Shown: positions 35,688 to 46,900 of the stretch, one piece after another | How positions within the stretch are numbered: the first letter of the stretch is position 1 | How the letters are laid out: each line of letters starts with the position of its first letter | Origin: Blasia pusilla | Lineage: Eukaryota > Marchantiophyta > Marchantiopsida > Blasiales | DNA length: 64,000 nucleotides | Direction: 5' to 3' | NCBI GenBank assembly: GCA_050084515.1 | Contig: CM114274.1 | Coordinates: forward strand, 14,136,001-14,200,000 | The notes under the pieces: generated by a model | Database searches by the model: none | What the model was told of the DNA's origin: nothing | Seen by the model: the letters and a program-made list of their open reading frames with translations, nothing else | Position numbers and translations under genes: made by a program

Positions 35688-36990
35688 TGTAATGTACAAG
35701 AAGTATAAAAATTGATCTTTTTACAATAATTTAATGAGTTCAATCCCCAAGAGGATCACGATTATGTGAAAAGAGAGTTCAAGATGACGTTTATCTTGCA
35801 ATAGTTGTAGTTAAGTGTGTACATTTCCGATTCAATCATTTATGAGCGTATTCTTCTCTCTATTAGTACCAATATTTCTTTCCTCGATTCTCTCTAATGA
35901 AATTGAAATCACGCTCAGGTAGATTTCCACTCAACATCAAAGAACCTCACAGAGACCTCAACAAGAAGCTAGCTTCTCCTACTTTCGGAACTCAATCCGT
36001 CTAGGCATGCTACTCTCTGTCGAACAAATTTCTTACAACTCCGTGTTGATTATTCTAATGATGGAAGTGTTCTCCTGATTCACTCTTCATTCTACAGACC
36101 CAATAAGAATTCTCAGACATAGGCATCGCACATCAAAATGAAGAAATGAGTGCATTACTACTCCATCAAGAATGAGAAAGCTTCAAAGTGTTATACAAGC
36201 TCGAGAGGGTATGTACTACTCCCTTGCTCGGACCATTCCTACAGCATAAGGACTTCGTGAAAGAATGATGAGGATAGCTACTTTCATGCTTCTTAAATAT
36301 CTTCCGAGGCAGTAGTAGGTCCAAAGATTTGAAGCGTCTCTTACGAATCTAGTGTCTATTGAGAGTTTGTAACTACCTTAATCTACGGTTCTCTTATCTT
36401 TTCCTATGATCGCTATGAATCTGTTGTGCGTAACTGTCCTAACTTCCTATCTGGTCCAAAAAGTCACGCCTCTTCCTAGCCTAACTACTTTAACGATGTG
36501 CCACTTGAAATCACTTTGAGTCTTAGCTTTGCTTTGCTGCTAAGTCTGGACTTCTTCTTCTTCCCTGGAGGACGAAGCTCTTCTTGAGGACGAAGTGCTG
36601 CATTCTTCGCGATTGTTCCAGGTGCTTCATTCTTTGTTCTTCGCTAAAGAGCAAAGTACTTCTTCCTCTTCTTCTTCATCGAGCTTGGTTCAAGAGCAAA
36701 GCACTTCATAAATAGGTTCTTAATAAGGCTTCGTCGTCTTTTCCAAGCTTCGGTCTTAGTCTTTAGACTTCATTAACGCATTTCCATCTCCTCTAAGGCA
36801 AATCCTTGATTTTCCACCTCTCTGCCTTGTCCTACGAGCTTTTTGATCTATTTAAATATAACTCATTCTTCCCATTTCACAAACATAATATCTAAAACAA
36901 TCTTATATGTGCAATCTTCACTTCATAGAATCTGTATTCCTTGAATCAAAATGTATAAATCTCTAAAAGTACAAAATTGTGGGTATCACA
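35688..36990 (-). repeat. 5' LTR of the Tat-like element
   Basis: About 1303 bp, aligning along its length with 14438-15738. It has TG...CA ends and the AGTAG duplication directly after it. As the upstream LTR in element orientation it should hold the promoter; a TATA-like word is not distinctive enough to mark. It carries the same CGAAG/CTTCG-rich zone (36550-36780). Confidence 0.93.
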
Positions 36991-36995
36991 AGTAG
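36991..36995 (+). repeat. Target-site duplication AGTAG (right)
   Basis: This is the partner of 14433-14437 and directly follows the 5' LTR terminus. Confidence 0.9.
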
Positions 36996-37361
36996 TTAGA
37001 AGTAGCAGAAGTAGCACAAGGGAGATGGATGGAAATACATGATCAATGGTCATAGATATTATCTATGTGTGAGAGTTTTTTTATAGTAGACTGATATTGT
37101 TGGTTAGAGACTCAATAGTGGTCTTGTAGTTGGGTAGAAGTGGTTGAGGAGTGCTGAATCTATTAAATATATGCCACTAATATATTGGTATTTGTTGCTG
37201 GTTTCTTACCTCTTGTTCTAGATGCTCTTTGGTGACTAGACATCCTTCACAATATAGACATGGCACACAAGTTGCAAAGGGACTAGACTTACTGACCAAT
37301 GGTGATGAACTCCTTTGATGCTAATTCGCCAAGTATGCGTAATTGTTTCCTAGTATGAACA

Positions 37362-38630
37362 CTAGAAAGCATGACAGAGTAGTCCAACAGCAAATGTAGA
37401 TCGTATAATCAATAGAAAATGAGCTTCAAAAATCACCTCTTGATTTTTATGTCTTGTCATTGCATATCCAAGCGTTAAAGGAAAAGTTTGCTTATAGTAT
37501 TTGGAATCAGATCCATACCTCAAAGTAGAGAAGTTAGATCTAGTAATAGTGACAAAATGCCCTAAGGAGGAAATTTGGATAGTATTGGAATGCATGATAT
37601 CATCCATGTATTGAACAACTGAAATTTTCCCATGAGAGCCATTGGCACCTTGAATGGAAAGGTTTATGTTACATGCTAGCATTACATCTAATTGGAATAT
37701 ATGGTAGTTGGTAAAAATCTTCCTTTGACAACCAGTGACTGAACTACGGCAAAGATGGAGCATTTGTCATGACTTCCACTAGAATAATCTTGGTTTCACC
37801 AAAGAATCTCTTTAGACAGATGGTGTTAAAAAGTTGCATATCATAGCCATATGAACATATTATAATTGTAGTACTTTGTATAAAGTCTATAGCATCATAC
37901 TCATCAAGAAAGCTGTCTTTTAAGCAAGAGTATATAGCATTCTAAGTGGGTAATTTGTATCTAACAGAATTATGAAAGGCTAAGTACTTAGGATCCTTGG
38001 ATCTTTGGGGTAGATAATTGAAGACTTTTAACCCAACTCAACATTGGGGAGGATAGTAGTGGCATACCCTATAGAAGATTTGAAACTTATGAGCACAAAT
38101 AGGAGGAAGTTGTGCCATGTCACCTACAAGGACAAGTAGTCTGCTTGTCTGGTAGAGAATAGGTTATTTCCATGACATGGCCTAGTTTGGTTTAATCTTA
38201 CAGCTATAATATGCATTAGAAAAGGTGTGAGCATCGAACATTCATCTATAATAATAATATCATCACTTTTAAGCTTTAAGTAGACATCATATGTGGCATG
38301 CATTTGAGGGATATCACCCCAAGTAGCTAAGGAGAAGGCATTGTAAACAGTTATAGCTTCTATATGCAATCGAATTGCTGCAATACTTGTAGTAGCTGCA
38401 AGAAGAAAAGAATGGACTTTATTCTTCCATTACTTGCACATATAGTTAACGAAGAAGGTTTTTCTTGAGTCTGGGACACCCTGAAGGAGGTATAATCCAT
38501 CAATTTCATCTTTAATTTTAATGAATAAATTTCGTTGTTCTATGTTTAATGTACTAGGATGAATATGATATGTTCGTATAGTAGTGCTTGGACTACCCAA
38601 ATCTGGGGTAGGAATGGAAGTGAATAGCAA
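37362..38630 (-). pseudogene. Helitron helicase fragment
   Basis: Minus-strand pieces give a Pif1-like superfamily 1 helicase of Helitrons: LNIEQRNLFIKIKDEIDGLY, then a degraded Walker A (GVPDSRKTFF, where G-x4-G-K-T is expected), MHIEAITVYNAFSL, Walker B IIIDECSML, and the C-terminal motif FPLTLGYAMTRHKNQ (normally ...HKSQG). A stretch between 38124 and 37763 is poorly readable. There is no Rep/HUH part here. Its sequence is related to, but not the same as, the Helitron at 49.5-54.6 kb. Confidence 0.85.
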
Positions 38631-38908
38631 GGACTGAATATCTATGTCAAAATTGGTTTTAGAATATCATTATATTTAGATCTAATTTATGTTGTATAGA
38701 CAATACTCCATAGGTTCTGAATGGCATGAGTGTGAATGAGTTCAGTAATAGATTCAATATCCTTTAGTAAACCTTGGTGTAGACACTTGTGAAGATATGT
38801 TAATTGAGTGGAAGTAGAAGAAAGAAGTACTTCTTCTGATCTGAATGGAATTTTCTGTAAGAGTATGATATAAAAGGTATAAATCTACTCTCTCAATTTA
38901 CCCATGGT

Positions 38909-39076
38909 CTCAGTAGGTCATCCTCAACCTCTTGAGGCTGATTATGTTTGTGCCACCTCAAGGCTTGTTAGATTTTCTCATTCCACTCATGTAGTGGGTG
39001 GAAATCCATAAATCTAACAAGCCTTGAGGTGGCACAAACATAATCAACCTCAAGAGATCGAGGATGACTTACTGAG
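38909..39076. repeat. Foldback with 67-bp arms
   Basis: Arms 38909-38975 and 39010-39076 are inverted copies with only a few mismatches, separated by a 34-bp loop. Arm sequence such as GGTGGCACAAACATAATCAA/its complement and GTCATCCTC...CTCTTGAGG resembles the tail of repeat B. It lies 34 bp from a (GA)n tract. Confidence 0.92.
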
Positions 39077-39105
39077 GTCACATGTAACCATGGCCTTACC
39101 TTGTC

Positions 39106-39210
<105 letters not shown>

Positions 39211-39524
39211 TACTCATTAATTAGTGTCCATGAGCCTTGCAACCATAGACCCTACGCCTGGTTGGACGGTGCTTGAGATTGGGATGGGTGTAGAGAGAGA
39301 AGCAAGTGAAGAAGGTACCATATGAGAGGAGGGAGACACTCTCATATAGTATGAGTATTGACCAAACAACGTGTTTGTGCGGAGCTTCCAAGTGTCAACC
39401 AAGAAACTCTTCACCACACCAACTACTTTACGTGATTGGGATCCCCAATAGACATTACTTACCAAAGGCAAAGAGCTTTGGGCAATGAATCAAGCCTCTC
39501 TGAATGTGTTGAACACTTACGGTG

Positions 39525-40404
39525 CTACCACTTAGCAATATCAAAGACATGCTCTTGCTCTGTGAAATGTGAATTTTGCGAGGAGACCAAGTAATGACTA
39601 GAGGTTTCATCCCCATGGTCACACAAGGCGCAAGAGTTTAGTTGTGTTCCCATTCTGCTTTTCTTATGGTTCAAGGGGATTGCCCCTGTTCTGAACTTGA
39701 ACTTGAGCCGGGTTCCCAAGCAAGGGGTTCCCCGCAAATAGTTCTTAAGTTTTGCCTTCTCGGGATATACCGTCGAGAGAGAGAGAGGTCAGACACTTTC
39801 ATGGCATCCTCCATGCTCTTTTTCTATAAGCGTTTGCCCACCGCTTTGGTTATGGTATCCACGAATGATTTCTCATCTTGCTCCCATAGTTCAGGCCCTG
39901 CTGGGAGCTTGGAAGCTTGCATAATCTCTTTAACCTTTTTCGTCCAAAATTTGGCTTGCTTTACGGGTCTTCTTGGGGTCCAGGTTTTCCCCATCACCTC
40001 TTTAGGATAGGGATGGGAGTCCATTCTCTCCAGCTGCCTTCGCCATTTCAACTTGGCAATGTCACGTCTATCCTCCAAGAGTTCCACACCGAGTTCTGAT
40101 CTCACACCAACTCGGGCTGTTCGTGATGAGGTTGACATCATACCCGGAAATGCCTTCAGTTGTACAGCTTCAAGCCTATCCCTTTGTTTGGTGTTGGCAT
40201 CCCACACTACTGCCCTGTATTCCAACGAGGGACGAATAGTATGCAAAATGACAAGCGCTTTACTTCTGATGTGATATCCCGGCAGTGTAGGAATCTGGAC
40301 ACACCGTTCACCTTCTTGTGGCCTTTCTCAGTAGTCTTCTTGACGTGTGCATTCCACATGCAATCTTTCAAGAATTCTATGCCCAGATAGGTGTATGTAG
40401 CCAC
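39525..40404 (-). pseudogene. LINE ORF2 C-terminal region
   Basis: Piece 40404-40207 (YTYLGIEFLKDCMWNAHVKK) matches the region after RT in LINEs. Piece 40246-39824 has IRPSLEYRAVVWDANTKQRD, then LEDRRDIAKLKWRRQLERMD. Piece 39737-39525 has GTRLKFKFRTGAIPLNHKKS and CALCDHGDETSSHYL, a C-x2-C-x(n)-H Cys/His motif common at the end of LINE ORF2 proteins. Frames change between pieces. Confidence 0.82.
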
Positions 40405-40437
40405 ACTGGGGATCTCTTGTTTGCCCCAGTACCACTA

Positions 40438-41565
40438 TTAGTCTTGGTCCTCCTCCTTGCCATTGAAAATCATCACACCGCACTTCAATACATTTGCCTC
40501 CATGCCCCACATGTTACACCGGATTTGGGTCAGAGAGATCATCTCTTGGAGTTTCTCTCCTATTTCCTCGAGGCCACCAAAGTCATCAGCCTTCTTGAGG
40601 TCCAAGAAGAAGCAATAGGTGGGTTTCCCCTCTTTTTTCCTACCTTGGATAATCTGATTGAAGGTGAAGATGTGATCCATGCATCCTCGGGCTTGCTGGA
40701 AGCCAGCCTGGCTTCCTTGATGACATAAATTCTCCTCCAGGTACACAGAGATCCTATTGTTGAGTATACGGCAAGGGAGCTTCCTGACTACACTTAGCAA
40801 TTTAATACCCTTGTAGTTTCCAGGGTCTTCTCGCTCACCCTTCTTGAAGAGGTTCACAATGACTCCCACCCGCCATCTTTATGGGATGACTTCTGCCCGC
40901 CAGACCAGGTTGAAGAGACTCACTAGAGAACGAGCCATAGCAGCATCGCCATACTTCAATGACTCATTCACAAGCTCATCACCACCGCTTTGCTTTGTGG
41001 TTCACAAGTTCTTTGATTGCTGCTCCCATCCCGGCCGGGAGAACCAATCGTTATATGGGTTGCCCATCTCAACCTCATCATCTACCTTCTCCCGTTGTAT
41101 GTTAAAAAAATCCTCCACCACCCTCTCGAAGTTCTGCTCTTCAAGGGATGTCCGAGCGGGCTTCTTGCCTAACTCCTTGTAATGGTCTTCCAACACATGT
41201 CGGATCTATTTAACCGTGGTCACCATTCCACCAACTTTTCTCTTCAAGGCCTTTACGTTGTTTTTGTCCCTTGCCTTGCTCAATTTCTGCACTTCCATCC
41301 GAACTTTTTTTCGATTCTTAGTGAAATTCTCATTGATGGATGAGTATGTCATGGGTTCAATTTCTTCTTGTGCATGCGGACGAGAAGATGCATTTCCTTG
41401 CGTAGGGCCACATACTCTGCCCACAAGGATGTATCGTCCTTGGCTTTGGCACTTGTTACATACGCTTCCCTTCGTTTGGCAATGGCTGCCTTGAGTTCCA
41501 AGGACCACCATTTGATGGCTCTGCAAAGATATTATCAATTTCGCCAACAACAATCTCGGCGGCAT
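40438..41565 (-). pseudogene. LINE reverse transcriptase with internal deletion of the catalytic core
   Basis: RT fingers are present: VNLFKKGEREDPGNYKGIKL, SQAGFQQARGCMDHIFTF and YCFFLDLKKADD. The normal sequence after KKA continues into the palm and later reaches Y-A-D-D. Here KKA is joined directly to DD and then to sequence that follows the Y-x-D-D box (LQEMISLTQIRCNMWGMEAN, CGVMIFNG). About 150-200 residues including the active site appear deleted in frame. The upstream piece 41196-41002 and the coiled basic piece 41565-41206 belong to the segment between endonuclease and RT. Confidence 0.85.
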
Positions 41566-41709
41566 TTGTCACTCCACTCTCCCACCATGCCAAAGACCAT
41601 GTCCACGATTGTTCTTGTGAACCCAAAGGTCTTGACGGTAGATGCAATGAAAGTGTCAAATGCCAAGAGATTTTCTTCCAGCTTGCCAATGTACACCTTC
41701 TTGTTGCCC

Positions 41710-42924
41710 TCATCTTGGAAGTCCTCTATCCTCCATTTCTTGATCACTCTCTTCACTGGTTTTGTCGAGAATTTTAGCCTTTCTTTGCAACTCTGTCCAA
41801 ACCAATGAATGATCTGATCTTCCAATGTCTGTCGCATCCACTATGATCCTCCCACTGCGTGTGTAGAGTTCCTCATCCACAGCTATGTAGTCCACAATGG
41901 GGCTTTCATTCTCCTTGAAGTTGACCCTAGTCCAAGCCGGGAAACCCACCTTATGCCTATCATTCAGTGCCATTAGTTGAAGTTCCCTCAACATTGTGAT
42001 CAACCGTGTGCCATTGCCATTCACTCTCACATCTCCAAATATCCCGATCTCCGCTTGGGAATCAGTGCCTTGCCCCACCCAGCTATTGAAGTATCCCAGC
42101 AAGACTATGTTCCCCTTTTCCAGGTTCCCAAGGCAATCAATTTTTACACCACCAAAAGCTGCCTTTGTTACAACAGCAGATTCAGTGTTTGTAGGCATGT
42201 AAATACACCCAATATACATCTCCCGTGAGTTGCACTCTGCTCGGACTTTGACCCATATGTTGTGTTCATACTCGAGCCTTGTGGTGATGATCTCACACAT
42301 GTCCACCATGAAGTCTTTGATGAAGAACCCGACACCCTTCATACCTCTGTTGTTGTCCGCTTGGGTGCTACACATCTTTCCAAACCATCCATAGTGCGGT
42401 ACATGGGGTATCTCCATTAACTTGGTTTCCCAAGTTTTCTGATCACCGCATATATGTATTTGATTTTTCAGCAAAACTTCAGCAACCTCCAACTGCTTCA
42501 TTGCATGGGTGAGTCCACAGAAGTTCCAGGTACCCAAACGGAGACCTGTTACTAAGTGGGTTGGGGGTCGGCGGGCACGCTTTTGGCATAGGTGTGGTTG
42601 CTTGCAACATGGAAGATCTTCATGTGCAGGCTCTTCATCGTTGGTTCCTTGGAGAGCACTAAGGATATTAGGTGTATAGATCACCAACGGTTTTGTGGAG
42701 ATGGGCCTTTCCTTCAAGCTGGAACCACCCTTGACTACCATAGCCCTCCAGTTGTAGGCACGTCTCAATTCTTGAGACACCTGGTTTTTTTGGCAAGCCA
42801 AGTATTGGCCTCCTCTGCCCTCTGACGTCAACTGATACTCCTCACAAGCTTGGGAGGACGGAGATATATTGGGCTCAAGGCCGCTGATTATATGTAGAGG
42901 TTTGGCAAACAACTGATTTAGCAT
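41710..42924 (-). CDS. LINE apurinic-type endonuclease domain
   Basis: A 404-codon open frame. About residues 125-390 form an endonuclease/exonuclease/phosphatase fold: LRLGTWNFCGLTHAMKQLEV (start strand), GDQKTW where Q-E-T-W is usual, KGVGFFIKD, YIGCIYMPTN, NIVLLGYFNSWVG where G-D-F-N is usual, SPIVDYIAVDEELY and the final SDHSLVW. The catalytic Glu is Lys and the D of GDFN is Tyr, so nicking activity is probably lost, although SDH is intact. It would cut target DNA to prime reverse transcription. The N-terminal 120 residues match nothing I know. Confidence 0.88.
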   Translation of the reverse strand: MLNQLFAKPLHIISGLEPNISPSSQACEEYQLTSEGRGGQYLACQKNQVSQELRRAYNWRAMVVKGGSSLKERPISTKPLVIYTPNILSALQGTNDEEPAHEDLPCCKQPHLCQKRARRPPTHLVTGLRLGTWNFCGLTHAMKQLEVAEVLLKNQIHICGDQKTWETKLMEIPHVPHYGWFGKMCSTQADNNRGMKGVGFFIKDFMVDMCEIITTRLEYEHNIWVKVRAECNSREMYIGCIYMPTNTESAVVTKAAFGGVKIDCLGNLEKGNIVLLGYFNSWVGQGTDSQAEIGIFGDVRVNGNGTRLITMLRELQLMALNDRHKVGFPAWTRVNFKENESPIVDYIAVDEELYTRSGRIIVDATDIGRSDHSLVWTELQRKAKILDKTSEESDQEMEDRGLPR

Positions 42925-43414
42925 ATGGGGAGAATGTTTAAGCTCCCAGCCCGAGAGTCCAGACAGGGACTTGCTGTCCTATTTGTGCGGAGGGGCTGCC
43001 TCCAAGCGACAGGGTGCCCAAAGAGAGCCCGCTTGTTACCCCCAGAGATCATCACTACCTGCCAAGGTGAACAGTCCTGGCATTAAGTTGAAGAGGAGGG
43101 CCCGTGAATCCAGCTTCAAAAGAAGGAGAGGTCTCCATTTTCTCCAACTAAGTCCACTGGACACCTTACTTGTGGCACAATTGCCACAAGTCACATGGAT
43201 TACAGGACACACTAATCCACACCTACCAACCAGGGGAACGCCATCGTAAGCTCACTACAGGTTCCAACTACACCAATGCGCAACTCGATAGAGAGTATTG
43301 CTATATTCTTGCAAGCGGTTCACTCATTATAAGCTACCCAAGAGCAGTGCTTTACAACATGTCGTCCCAACATACCACGCCTATCGAGACTTTTAGTTTT
43401 TGGGTTTAAACCCA

Positions 43415-43540
<126 letters not shown>

Positions 43541-43544
43541 TGAT

Positions 43545-43652
43545 ACTTCTTGTCTCAATGTTTGGATGCCATGAGTTAGCATGGGATCGTGCATTTTTGT
43601 ATGTGTATTTGATAACAAAAATGTATGTTATGTAATGTGTGTATGCATATGA
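43545..43652 (-). repeat. Interspersed repeat A, copy 3 (inverted, diverged)
   Basis: The reverse complement shares CCCATGCTAACTCATGGCATC and GAGACAAGAAGTATCAAAATA with the copies at 101-213 and 728-840. Similarity fades toward 43650. Confidence 0.7.
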
Positions 43653-43659
43653 CAGCCAG

Positions 43660-44487
43660 ATAAAATCCTCATAGATAGGAGAATAGAAAGGAAATATGTT
43701 GGTTCTTATAGTTAATCTTTGATTGTTGGATGAACCTAATGAATCAGTCAAGATGGCTCCTTAGTGTTGGCTTCATGTTTGAGAAAAAGATAACCATTGT
43801 TGAATATATCAGAAGCATTGCCCTTGCGTATGGATAAGAAGTAAGATACATCTTGTAATATATTAATTTCTACTTGGCAAAGGATCATATGACTTGCTAT
43901 GAGTAACTTGACCTTTATCTTGGGCTGATTTCAGTATACTTTCAACTGTAGTAGAAGGTAGGACCACTAACCAGGTGGATTTGGTAGCTCAAGTAGAAAT
44001 TTGTAATCTTTATAGAAATCATTTATGGCCAAATTTACATCCATGACTAGGAGTGTAATGATCTCTTGTAGGTTTTTTGGAGAGGCAGAATGTAAATTCC
44101 ATGCAACTAAAGGGGAATCTAGTAATGAGGTGGAGTTGAAAAAACCCTGGTGAAATCCATTATATTAGTGGATTATGCCAATGCAAGAATCAACTATGGA
44201 AAGTAACTCAAGGTGAAGGGGATTAATAACCATGATTTTTCTAACATAAGATTTAGGGGTGCACACAAAAAAAATCTATGTCCGCGGACATGCCTAAGTC
44301 CGTCCTGTGGACGAACATGTGAGTGTTGGCCTAGGTATCCGTCGCCCGCACCCGAGCCCTACGCGTCAACCCGGACTGACAGAGCCCACACCCGTTGCAA
44401 GGCCCGTGGAAAAATATGTCTATGCCGTAGATCGAGGCCTTAGAACAAATATAGATAGATGTCCCCTTAGTAAGAAGTGCTTTCTTC

Positions 44488-44533
<46 letters not shown>

Positions 44534-46900
44534 GGAAAAATAAGGAGGAGGAGGAAAAAAATGGTTGGTGGGGAGGTAATACTCATGTTCAATCCCACAC
44601 TGCATACATTGGGTGTATAAGGGAAAAATAGAGATGCATCCAACTCCACATCATCATCTAATGAGCGCTCGATGTTAGCACATGGAAATTTCAAGCTTAG
44701 CTAGGTACCCTCCTAATCACTTCTTGCGAGCTCCTTATTCTTGTACGCCTCAATCATTTCCAAACCCTAAACCATTTCCCCCTCTCCCTTCTCTCAATTT
44801 GAGTTGGCAAACTATACCATGGGATACTGTGTTTCTACCTCCTCACTTATGCAAATTCAGATAACGACTACCGCAACTCAGAGTCTTTGAAGGATCTTGT
44901 GTTAATAGTTGACTATAGGATGACCTCGCCTTGTAATAGTGGATCCATGGGTTTTATCAATCTTGCCCACTTCTCCGTCCCTTGAAGTGTTCGTCACTTC
45001 TTAACGATATAGAGATGTGAGAAAGGATGCTCCGTCTCTACAACGCGCTTTGATTCTAGATCTAGTTGGACATCTGTGTGCACCTTGGTGATCTTTGCTC
45101 CATGCTTTTCCAACTTTAGAGTTGACCTTAAGAAATCTTCCATGGGATTCGCCAATCTAGGGATGCGGCCTAATCCGGTAGACATAGTGTTTTTCCTGCC
45201 CTTTAAATAAAAATGAAATTCCCCTCTCCAAGCGAATTACAACAATCATGAAGTAATTGAAGAAGTTGGGCAATGGGAGTAACAAGGTTTGATTGAATGT
45301 TAATGTGTGCAATTTTGACTCGAATCAAGCAAAGAGGAGTAGAAAAAAGGGAAATCTTTCAAGGACAATATTGTCTAGAAACCTTCTTGCTCGTAACTAA
45401 TAGCAATCATGGAATATCACAAGAGAGGTGTGCACATGGACGTTGGAAGCACGACGTTGAAGCTGCATAGACATGGACAACTTTAAATCTAAAAAACTCG
45501 CAACAGTATCTGACCTTCAAACCTCGTCAGTTTTTACTCTCCTTTCTCTCAGTTTGAGTTGGCCAATCATTGTTGAGGGACACTCTCTATCTAACTCACC
45601 CATGCAAAAAACAAGGCCCGCGACATGAGTTGATTCTACCAAAGATAAGGAGGAGCATTGACGTACACAAGGAACCAAAGTGCCACTGAAGCCGAGTCTC
45701 CGTGAGACACTCTAGAAGAGAGAACTGATGAGCGCATATTTCAGTGGGAGCTCCGCGTTGGCACTTTGCTGGAGAGGGCAAATTTCTATGGGAGTTCAGT
45801 GAGCAAGGCAGAGTGTTAACACAACACATTAGTGATTACAAGTGGAATGAGGAGACATAGATGGGAGCAGAAGACGTAAAGAGTATGAGTGTCGTCTTTC
45901 CATGTGCAAATGAGTCTAAACTAGGGTGCGGCCTAGGATTGCTAAGTTAATAACGGGGTTCATAGGAGCGGAAATATGAGATAAGACAACATAAATGAAT
46001 TAGTAATGCATGACCAGTCCTAGTGTTGATCTACTTTTGGAAAAATAAAGTGACAGTGCAACAATACGTTGGCTTCTTTGTGGCGAGTTGTCAGTTGATT
46101 TTCAAATATACAGGTGTCCATTTGGCAAGCAGCTGGAAAGAAAATAAAACATATGAATTTGGAATCAAAAGAAACATTATCCGGGTAATAACATGTTTTT
46201 TTTTAATCTGTTCCTCGTTTTACAGAAATTGTTCTTTGAATTCGTATGCATATTTTATTTATAATTTTAATAATATTGTCACGAAACTCACTAAAATTGA
46301 AAGCTGCTTTCTCATTCAAGTTGTACAGAGAATAGTGGGTGCTTAGGCTGGTGTGAAAGTTATGCTGCAAATAGTAGATTGACGTAGTTTTTTCATAAGG
46401 TCGAGGTGGTACGGTGGAGCACATTATGGGGAGCACAGAGTTCAAATCGGATGTTTGTAGCATTTGATTTGAACGAGAGAAAACCAAAAGAACTTCAATA
46501 CTTTGATGGCGGTGCTGGAAATGCATAAGTGGAAGTTTGAGCTATGAGATTCCTAATAAGAAATATAGAATGGACATATTGGCATACACTGTGAATTTTT
46601 GTTATTAATAAACCAAGAAATTTTGAGTGGATTGCATTGGACAGAATAATGTGTGGTTGGAGATGCTTATATGACCTTCGCTGCTCTCAAAGCATGCAAT
46701 GCGCAAGCACGGAATTTAAGAAGTTCTAAAAAATAGGGTGCAAGAGTGAGCCGAATCCATGAGAATTTCAATACACTACCGTTTGGAGGAATGATTGAAG
46801 TAAAAATGAAGAGGTTGGGGAAATACGCTTTTTTTTAAATGCCGAATTTAAAGTTGTGACAAATCAAAAGTATGGTGTAGGTGAAACGTTATAAGCTAAT
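43660..46900. other. No gene recognised; includes a 39-bp (GA)n at 44491-44529
   Basis: The sequence is AT-rich apart from a C/G-richer block at 44270-44450. Short frames (44213-44543, 45596-45829, 46023-46346) lack recognisable motifs. The short GA tract at 44491-44529 has no visible LINE next to it. Confidence 0.5.

Noticed and set aside
44255-44460. Possible hAT-like or MITE end (TAGGGGTGCACA) with a CG-rich block
   Set aside because: No inverted partner terminus or target duplication found.
45596-46526. Several 75-110 codon frames on both strands
   Set aside because: AT-rich random frames overlapping on both strands, without motifs.
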